Source: Nitzschia sp. DOCU1 (lineage: Eukaryota; Bacillariophyta; Bacillariophyceae; Bacillariales; Bacillariaceae). From it: a stretch of 41,119 nt of DNA. The notes under the pieces were generated by a model that saw only the letters and a program-made list of their open reading frames with translations, did no database searches and was not told the DNA's origin. A program made the position numbers and the translations under genes. Shown here in pieces: positions 34,326 to 41,119 of this stretch; the first letter of the stretch is position 1; every line of letters starts with the position of its first letter. The stretch spans positions 1-41,119 of the forward strand of contig CATOAN010000050.1 of NCBI GenBank assembly GCA_951394045.1, written 5' to 3'.

Positions 34326-34398
34326 TTCCGCCACCGGGACTCGAACCCGGGTCGCTCGGGTAAGAGCCGAGTATCCTAACCAGCTAGACTATAGCGGA
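34326..34398 (-). tRNA. tRNA B28: tRNA-Glu body with lysine anticodon CUU
   Basis: A single change, C36T, makes the loop CTCTTAC and the anticodon CUU, which reads AAG (lysine). Every stem and both promoter boxes are consensus, so it should be transcribed and fold normally. An automated caller may name it tRNA-Lys(CTT); the body is tRNA-Glu (U11-A24, U13-G22, A46, no 47). Whether it would be charged with Glu, Lys or nothing cannot be read from the sequence; U35 is unchanged. Confidence 0.88.
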
Positions 34399-34950
34399 AT
34401 TTGCGCTTGGACAAACTTTGCGTCCCAAGCAATCCAGCGCCGAGCGCGCCGAGCGCGCCGAGGTCCGTCGCTGGAATGCATGGCAACTTGTGCCGAAACA
34501 ATGTGTTCGTGTGTGTCGGGGGTAATTGTTTTTTTTGGAACCCCAGAAGAATTCCATATTTTGAACTTTTTGTTTTGTGTTCAGCAAAGTGTGCTTTACA
34601 ACCTCCAATAACCATCGAATTGATCTGGTTGACTTATTCAATCGCGAGCGGTTCGCCTTGGGCGCCCCCATCCCCACCCTTCCGGCGCGCCTACTCGCAA
34701 TTAATTGACTTAAATAAATTAAATACAATAAAAAATAATAATTGAAAAGAATTTGAAGCAATTAAATTAATTCAACAAAGCAGAAAATGGGTCCAACGCG
34801 TCAGCACACAAGCCATGTACATGAAGTAAATAAACGCACTCAACAGTTTCCCTTGAACCGCGCGCGTGTCCTCCGCGCAAGCAAAAAAACTAACAAAACA
34901 AACAACACGAACACAACCAAAGGAACCAAGATCCCCCAGGGCAATAGCAC

Positions 34951-35023
34951 TTCCGCCGCCGTCTCTCGAGCCCGGGACGCTCGGGTGAGAGCCGAGTATC
35001 CTAACCAACTAGACTATAGCGGA
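34951..35023 (-). pseudogene. tRNA-Glu pseudogene A29
   Basis: No change in the 73 nt. Confidence 0.85.
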
Positions 35024-35563
35024 ATTTGCGCTTGGAAAAGGCCTTGCATCCCAAGCAATCCAGCGCCGAGCGCCCCGAGCGTGCAGAGGTCCGTCGCTGG
35101 AGTGCATGGCAGCTTGTGCCGAACAGTGATGTCGTGTGTGTCGGGGGTGATTCTTTTCTGGACCCCCAGACGAATTCCATGAATTGAACTTGTTGCTTTG
35201 TGCTCCGCAAAGTGTGCACTACTGTCTGGGAACCTCCAAGAATAATCGATTTAATCTGGTTAAGTTATTTAATTGCGAGCGGCTCGCTTGGGGCGCCCCT
35301 CCCCTCCCTTCCGGCACGCCTACTCACAATTAATTGAATTAAATAAATTGAATGAATTCATGGAAAATAAGTTAAATGCATCAACTTAATTCAATAAACC
35401 AGAAGACGGTCTAATACGTCGGCACATAACTCATTCAGCGTTTTCCCTTGAACCGCGCGCGTGTCCTCCGCGCAAGCAGAAACAACAAACAAGGGCAGCA
35501 ATACACCAAACAAAATAAAACAAAAACTAACAAAGGAAGCAAGGTCCCCAATTGCAGCAGCGC

Positions 35564-35636
35564 TTCCGGCACCGGGACTCGAACCCGGGTCGCTCGGGTG
35601 AGAGCTGAGTATCCTAACCAGCTAGACTATAGCGGA
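35564..35636 (-). tRNA. tRNA-Glu(CUC) B29, two stem mismatches
   Basis: G68C (C5-C68 in the acceptor, as in B12) and G30A (A30-C40 in the anticodon stem). Probably poorly folded. Confidence 0.78.
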
Positions 35637-36186
35637 ATTTGCGCTTGGACAAACTTTGCGTCCCAAGCAATCCAGCGCCGAGCGCGCCGAGCGCGCCGAG
35701 GTCCGTCGCTGGAATGCATGGCAACTTGTGCCGAAACAATGTGTTCGTGTGTGTCGGGGGTAATTGTTTTTTTGGAACCCCAGAAGAATTCCATATTTTG
35801 AACTTTTTGTTTTGTGTTCAGCAAAGTGTGCTTTACAACCTCCAATAACCATCGAATTAATCTGGTTGACTTATTCAATCGCGAGCGGTTCGCCTTGGGC
35901 GCCCCCATCCCCACCCTTCCGGCGCGCCTACTCGCAATTAATTGACTTAAATAAATTAAATACAATAAAAAAAATAATTGAAAAGAATTTGAAGCAATTA
36001 AATTAATTCAACAAAGCAGAAAATGGGTCCAACGCGTCAGCACACAAGCCATGTACATGAAGTAAATAAACGCACTCAACAGTTTCCCTTGAACCGCGCG
36101 CGTGTCCTCCGCGCACGCAAAAAAACTAACAAAACAAACAACACGAACACAACCAAAGGAACCAAGATCCCCCAGGGCAATAGCAC

Positions 36187-36259
36187 TTCCGCCGCCGTCT
36201 CTCGAGCCCGGGACGCTCGGGTGAGAGCCGAGTATCCTAACCAACTAGACTATAGCGGA
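36187..36259 (-). pseudogene. tRNA-Glu pseudogene A30
   Basis: No change in the 73 nt. Confidence 0.85.
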
Positions 36260-36801
36260 ATTTGCGCTTGGAAAAGGCCTTGCATCCCAAGCAATCCAGC
36301 GCCGAGCGCCCCGAGCGTGCAGAGGTCCGTCGCTGGAGTGCATGGCAGCTTGTGCCGAACAGTGATGTCGTGTGCGTCGGGGGTGATTCTTTTCTGGACC
36401 CCCAGACGAATTCCATGAATTGAACTTGTTGCTTTGTGCTCCGCAAAGTGTGCACTACTGCCTGGGAACCTCCAAGAATAATCGATTTAATCTGGTTAAG
36501 TTATTTAATTGCGAGCGGCTCGCTTGGGGCGCCCCTCCCCTCCCTTCCGGCACGCCTACTCACAATTAATTGAATTAAATAAATTGAATGAATTAATGGA
36601 AAATAAGTTAAATGCATCAAATTAATTCAATAAACCAGAAGACGGTCTAATACGTCGGCACATAACTCATTCAGCGTTTTCCCTTGAACCGCGCGCGTGT
36701 CCTCCGCGCAAGCAGAAACAACAAACAAGGGCAGCAATACACCAAACAAAATAAAACAAAAAACTAACAAAGGAAGCAAGGTCCCCCAATTGCAGCAGCG
36801 C

Positions 36802-36874
36802 TTCCGCCATCGGGACTCGAACCCGGGTCGCTCGGGTGAGAGCCGAGTATCCTAACCAGCTAGACTATAGCGGA
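36802..36874 (-). tRNA. tRNA-Glu(CUC) B30, T-stem mismatch
   Basis: G65A gives a C49-A65 mismatch at the base of the T stem. One extra C just downstream (gtcccccaatt), also in B32. Confidence 0.84.
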
Positions 36875-37424
36875 ATTTGCGCTTGGACAAACTTTGCGTC
36901 CCAAGCAATCCAGCGCCGAGCGCGCCGAGCGCGCCGAGGTCCGTCGCTGGAATGCATGGCAACTTGTGCCGAAACAATGTGTTCGTGTGTGTCGGGGGTA
37001 ATTGTTTTTTTGGAACCCCAGAAGAATTCCATATTTTGAACTTTTTGTTTTGTGTTCAGAAACGTGTGCTTTACAACCTCCAGTAACCATCGAATTAATC
37101 TGGTTGACTTATTCAATCGCGAGCGGTTCGCCTTGGGCGCCCCCATCCCCACCCTTCCGGCGCGCCTACTCGCAATTAATTGACTTAAATAAATTAAATA
37201 CAATAAGAAATAATAATTGAAAAGAATTTGAAGCAATTAAATTAATTCAACAAAGCAGAAAATGGGTCCAACGCGTCAGCACACAAGCCATGTACATGAA
37301 GTAAATAAACGCACTCAGCAGTTTCCCTTGAACCGCGCGCGTGTCCTCCGCGCAAGCAAAAAACTAACAAAACAAACAACACGAACACAACCAAAGGAAC
37401 CAAGATCCCCCAGGGCAATAGCAC

Positions 37425-37497
37425 TTCCGCCGCCGTCTCTCGAGCCCGGGACGCTCGGGTGAGAGCCGAGTATCCTAACCAACTAGACTATAGCGGA
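37425..37497 (-). pseudogene. tRNA-Glu pseudogene A31
   Basis: No change in the 73 nt. The downstream oligo-T run is 6 long. Confidence 0.85.
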
Positions 37498-38037
37498 ATT
37501 TGCGCTTGGAAAAGGCCTTGCATCCCAAGCAATCCAGCGCCGAGCGCCCCGAGCGTGCAGAGGTCCGTCGCTGGAGTGCATGGCAGCTTGTGCCGAACAG
37601 TGATGTCGTGTGTGTCGGGGGTGATTCTTTTCTGGACCCCCAGACGAATTCCATGAATTGAACTTGTTGCTTTGTGCTCCGCAAAGTGTGCACTACTGTC
37701 TGGGAACCTCCAAGAATAATCGATTTAATCTGGTTAAGTTATTTAATTGCGAGCGGCTCGCTTGGGGCGCCCCTCCCCTCCCTTCCGGCACGCCTACTCA
37801 CAATTAATTGAATTAAATAAATTGAATGAATTAATGGAAAATAAGTTAAATGCATCAAATTAATTCAATAAACCAGAAGACGGTCTAATACGTCGGCACA
37901 TAACTCATTCAGCGTTTTCCCTTGAACCGCGCGCGTGTCCTCCGCGCAAGCAGAAACAACAAACAAGGGCAGCAATACACCAAACAAAATAAAACAAAAA
38001 CTAACAAAGGAAGCAGGGTCCCCAATTGCAGCAGCGC

Positions 38038-38110
38038 TTCCGCCACCGGGACTCGAACCTGGGTCGCTCGGGTGAGAGCCGAGTATCCTAACCAGCTAGA
38101 CTATAGCGGA
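38038..38110 (-). tRNA. tRNA-Glu(CUC) B31
   Basis: G51A with an A51-C63 mismatch, as in B2 and B9. Confidence 0.85.
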
Positions 38111-38661
38111 ATTTGCGCTTGGACAAACTTTGCGTCCCAAGCAATCCAGCGCCGAGCGCGCCGAGCGCGCCGAGGTCCGTCGCTGGAATGCATGGCAACT
38201 TGTGCCGAAACAATGTGTTCGTGTGTGTCGGGGGTAATTGTTTTTTTGGAACCCCAGAAGAATTCCATATTTTGAACTTTTTGTTTTGTGTTCAGCAAAG
38301 TGTGCTTTACAACCTCCAATAACCATCGAATTAATCTGGTTGACTTATTCAATCGCGAGCGGTTCGCCTTGGGCGCCCCCATCCCCACCCTTCCGGCGCG
38401 CCTACTCGCAATTAATTGACTTAAATAAATTAAATACAATAAAAAATAATAATTGAAAAGAATTTGAAGCAATTAAATTAATTCAACAAAGCAGAAAATG
38501 GGTCCAACGCGTCAGCACACAAGCCATGTACATGAAGTAAATAAACGCACTCAACAGTTTCCCTTGAACCGCGCGCGTGTCCTCCGCGCAAGCAAAAAAA
38601 CTAACAAAACAAACAACACGAACACAACCAAATGAACCAAGATCCCCCAGGGCAATAGCAC

Positions 38662-38734
38662 TTCCGCCGCCGTCTCTCGAGCCCGGGACGCTCGGGTGAG
38701 AGCCGAGTATCCTAACCAACTAGACTATAGCGGA
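38662..38734 (-). pseudogene. tRNA-Glu pseudogene A32
   Basis: No change in the 73 nt. The upstream spacer has one extra TG in a short GT run (near 38845-38852), and downstream is the aaatgaacc variant. Confidence 0.85.
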
Positions 38735-39277
38735 ATTTGCGCTTGGAAAAGGCCTTGCATCCCAAGCAATCCAGCGCCGAGCGCCCCGAGCGTGCAGAGG
38801 TCCGTCGCTGGAGTGCATGGCAGCTTGTGCCGAACAGTGATGTCGTGTGTGTGTCGGGGGTGATTCTTTTCTGGACCCCCAGACGAATTCCATGAATTGA
38901 ACTTGTTGCTTTGTGCTCCGCAAAGTGTGCACTACTGTCTGGGAACCTCCAAGAATAATCGATTTAATCTGGTTAAGTTATTTAATTGCGAGCGGCTCGC
39001 TTGGGGCGCCCCTCCCCTCCCTTCCGGCACGCCTACTCACAATTAATTGAATTAAATAAATTGAATGAATTAATGGAAAATAAGTTAAATGCAACAAATT
39101 AATTCAATAAACCAGAAGACGGTCTAATACGTCGGCACATAACTCATTCAGCGTTTTCCCTTGAACCGCGCGCGTGTCCTCCGCGCAAGCAGAAACAACA
39201 AACAAGGGCAGCAATACACCAAACAAAATAAAACAAAAACTAACAAAGGAAGCAAGGTCCCCCAATTGCAGCAGCGC

Positions 39278-39350
39278 TTCCGCCACCGGGACTCGAACCC
39301 GGGTCGCTCGGGTGAGAGCCAAGTATCCTAACCAGCTAGACTATAGCGGA
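39278..39350 (-). tRNA. tRNA-Glu(CUC) B32
   Basis: C29T makes a T29-G41 wobble; all stems still pair. The plus-strand T run upstream is 6 long. Confidence 0.9.
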
Positions 39351-39900
39351 ATTTGCGCTTGGACAAACTTTGCGTCCCAAGCAATCCAGCGCCGAGCGCG
39401 CCGAGCGCGCCGAGGTCCGTCGCTGGAATGCATGGCAACTTGTGCCGAAACAATGTGTTCGTGTGTGTCGGGGGTAATTGTTTTTTGGAACCCCAGAAGA
39501 ATTCCATATTTTGAACTTTTTGTTTTGTGTTCAGCAAAGTGTGCTTTACAACCTCCAATAACCATCGAATTAATCTGGTTGACTTATTCAATCGCGAGCG
39601 GTTCGCCTTGGGCGCCCCCATCCCCACCCTTCCGGCGCGCCTACTCGCAATTAATTGACTTAAATAAATTAAATACAATAAAAAATAATAATTGAAAAGA
39701 ATTTGAAGCAATTAAATTAATTCAACAAAGCAGAAAATGGGTCCAACGCGTCAGCACACAAGCCATGTACATGAAGTAAATAAACGCACTCAACAGTTTC
39801 CCTTGAACCGCGCGCGTGTCCTCCGCGCAAGCAAAAACACTAACAAAACAAACAACACGAACACAACCAAAGGAACCAAGATCCCCCAGGGCAATAGCAC

Positions 39901-39973
39901 TTCCGCCGCCGTCTCTCGAGCCCGGGACGCTCGGGTGAGAGCCGAGTATCCTAACCAACTCGACTATAGCGGA
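39901..39973 (-). pseudogene. tRNA-Glu pseudogene A33
   Basis: One change, T13G in the D stem, beside the A-type T-arm defects. Confidence 0.84.
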
Positions 39974-40513
39974 ATTTGCGCTTGGAAAAGGCCTTGCATC
40001 CCAAGCAATCCAGCGCCGAGCGCCCCGAGCGTGCAGAGGTCCGTCGCTGGAGTGCATGGCAGCTTGTGCCGAACAGTGATGTCGTGTGCGTCGGGGGTGA
40101 TTCTTTTCTGGACCCCCAGACGAATTCCATGAATTGAACTTGTTGCGTTGTGCTCCGCAAAGTGTGCACTACTGTCTGGGAACCTCCAAGAATAATCGAT
40201 TTAATCTGGTTAAGGTATTTAATTGCGAGCGGCTCGCTTGGGGCGCCCCTCCCCTCCCTTCCGGCACGCCTACTCACAATTAATTGAATTAAATAAATTG
40301 AATGAATTAATGGAAAATAAGTTAAATGCATCAAATTAATTCAATAAACCAGAAGACGGTCTAATACGTCGGCACATAACTCATTCAGCGTTTTCCTTGA
40401 ACCGCGCGCGTGTCCCTCCGCGCAAGCAGAAACAACAAACAAGGGCAGCAATACACCAAACAAAATAAAACAAAAACTAACAAAGGAAGCAAGGTCCCCA
40501 ATTGCAGCAGCGC

Positions 40514-40586
40514 TTCCGCCACCGGGACTCGAATCCGGGTCGCTCGGGTGAGAGCCGAGTATCCTAACCAGCTGGACTATAGCGGA
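40514..40586 (-). tRNA. tRNA-Glu(CUC) B33, B-box G53 changed
   Basis: G53A (lost G53-C61, B box altered) and T13C. Lies beside the expanded 9-bp repeat. Confidence 0.8.
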
Positions 40587-40624
40587 ATTTGCGCTTGGAC
40601 AAACTTTGCGTCCCAAGCAATCCA

Positions 40625-40660
40625 GCGCCGAGCGCGCCGAGCGCGCCGAGCGCGCCGAGG
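40625..40660. repeat. Expanded 9-bp repeat (four copies) in unit 33
   Basis: One additional exact gcgccgagc compared with the three copies in the other B monomers. It accounts for the unusual 1246-bp length of this unit. Typical replication slippage product. Confidence 0.9.
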
Positions 40661-40825
40661 TCCGTCGCTGGAATGCATGGCAACTTGTGCCGAAACAATG
40701 TGTTCGTGTGTGTCGGGGGTAATTGTTTTTTTGGAACCCCAGAAGAATTCCATATTTTGAACTTTTTGTTTTGTGTTCAGCAAAGTGTGCTTTACAACCT
40801 CCAATAACCATCGAATTAATCTGGT

Positions 40826-41119
40826 TGACTTATTCAATCGCGAGCGGTTCGCCTTGGGCGCCCCCATCCCCACCCTTCCGGCGCGCCTACTCGCAATTAA
40901 TTGAGTTAATAAATTAAATACAATAAAAAATGATAATTGCAAAGAATTTGAAGCAATTAAATTAATTCAACAAAGCAGAAAATGGGTCCAACGCGTCAGC
41001 ACACAAGCCATGTACATGAAGTAAATAAACGCACTCAACAGTTTCCCTTGAACCGCGCGCGTGTCCGCCGCGCAAGCAAAAAAAACTAACAAAACAAACA
41101 ACACGAACACAACCAAAGG
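40826..41119. repeat. Partial 34th unit (start of monomer A)
   Basis: Matches the first 294 bp or so of monomer A. It stops before the pseudo-tRNA, so the array continues to the right. It has slightly more changes than usual in the AT-rich block (gagttaataaatt, gcaaagaat). Confidence 0.95.

Larger units (their letters stand above)
1..41119. repeat. Tandem array of a ~1237-bp dimeric tRNA-Glu unit (33 full copies plus part of a 34th)
   Basis: The sequence restarts at the same motif (tgacttattc or a one-base variant) at 1, 1237, 2475, 3712, 4949, 6186, 7417, 8654, 9891, 11127, 12363, 13601, 14838, 16075, 17312, 18549, 19786, 21022, 22259, 23498, 24735, 25972, 27209, 28447, 29685, 30922, 32157, 33394, 34630, 35867, 37105, 38341, 39580 and 40826. 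Unit lengths are 1235-1239 bp except 1231 (deletion in the B tRNA of unit 6) and 1246 (extra 9-mer in unit 33). Units look about 98-99% identical by eye, with scattered substitutions and 1-nt indels. All are in the same orientation. Such homogeneity fits concerted evolution by unequal exchange or gene conversion. Confidence 0.98.

Noticed and set aside
1..41119. CRISPR-like periodicity
   Set aside because: The period is 1237 bp with no short direct repeats and unique spacers; it is a satellite-type tandem array.

Overview
The window is one uninterrupted, head-to-tail tandem array. A unit of about 1237 bp is repeated 33 times in full (1-40825), and a 34th copy is cut by the right edge (40826-41119). 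No unit is inverted and no unique flanking DNA is present, so the array runs past at least the right edge and probably both.

Each unit is a dimer of two related monomers, A (about 630 bp) and B (about 606 bp). Each monomer carries one 73-nt tRNA-shaped sequence on the minus strand. The B copy folds as a good tRNA-Glu(CUC) with intact A and B boxes, no intron and no encoded CCA. The A copy shares the D arm and anticodon arm but has a ruined T arm and B box in every unit, so it reads as a fixed tRNA-Glu pseudogene. Spacers alternate GC-rich blocks, a C-tract (G-tract on the tRNA strand), an AT-rich block, a GGTTCAA motif, a CG-rich hairpin and oligo-T runs that can terminate Pol III on the minus strand. 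I find no credible protein-coding gene.

The host is most likely a eukaryote: nuclear-type tRNA without CCA, Pol III style terminators and a satellite-like array. The anticodon and T arms resemble nuclear tRNA-Glu of the green lineage, and a CAA lies just upstream of the tRNA, as in many plant tRNA genes. This placement is weak, and another protist is possible. Tandem tRNA arrays are known in Entamoeba, Xenopus, zebrafish and some plants.

The most striking signal is how variation is distributed. Against their own consensus, 32 of 33 B tRNAs carry a change inside the 73-nt body, nearly always exactly one (38 substitutions and one deletion in total). Only 4 of 33 A pseudogenes carry any change, and adjacent spacer DNA looks closer to A than to B. 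Several B changes alter the anticodon (UUC at 3409-3481 and 15772-15844, CUU at 34326-34398), and many unpair stems or hit the B box. Only the B copy at 12061-12133 matches the consensus. This pattern needs a locus-specific mutation process, selection for one hit per copy, or a diversifying function.

Copy numbering used below: A1-A33 and B1-B33 from left to right. tRNA positions use standard tRNA numbering (anticodon 34-36).
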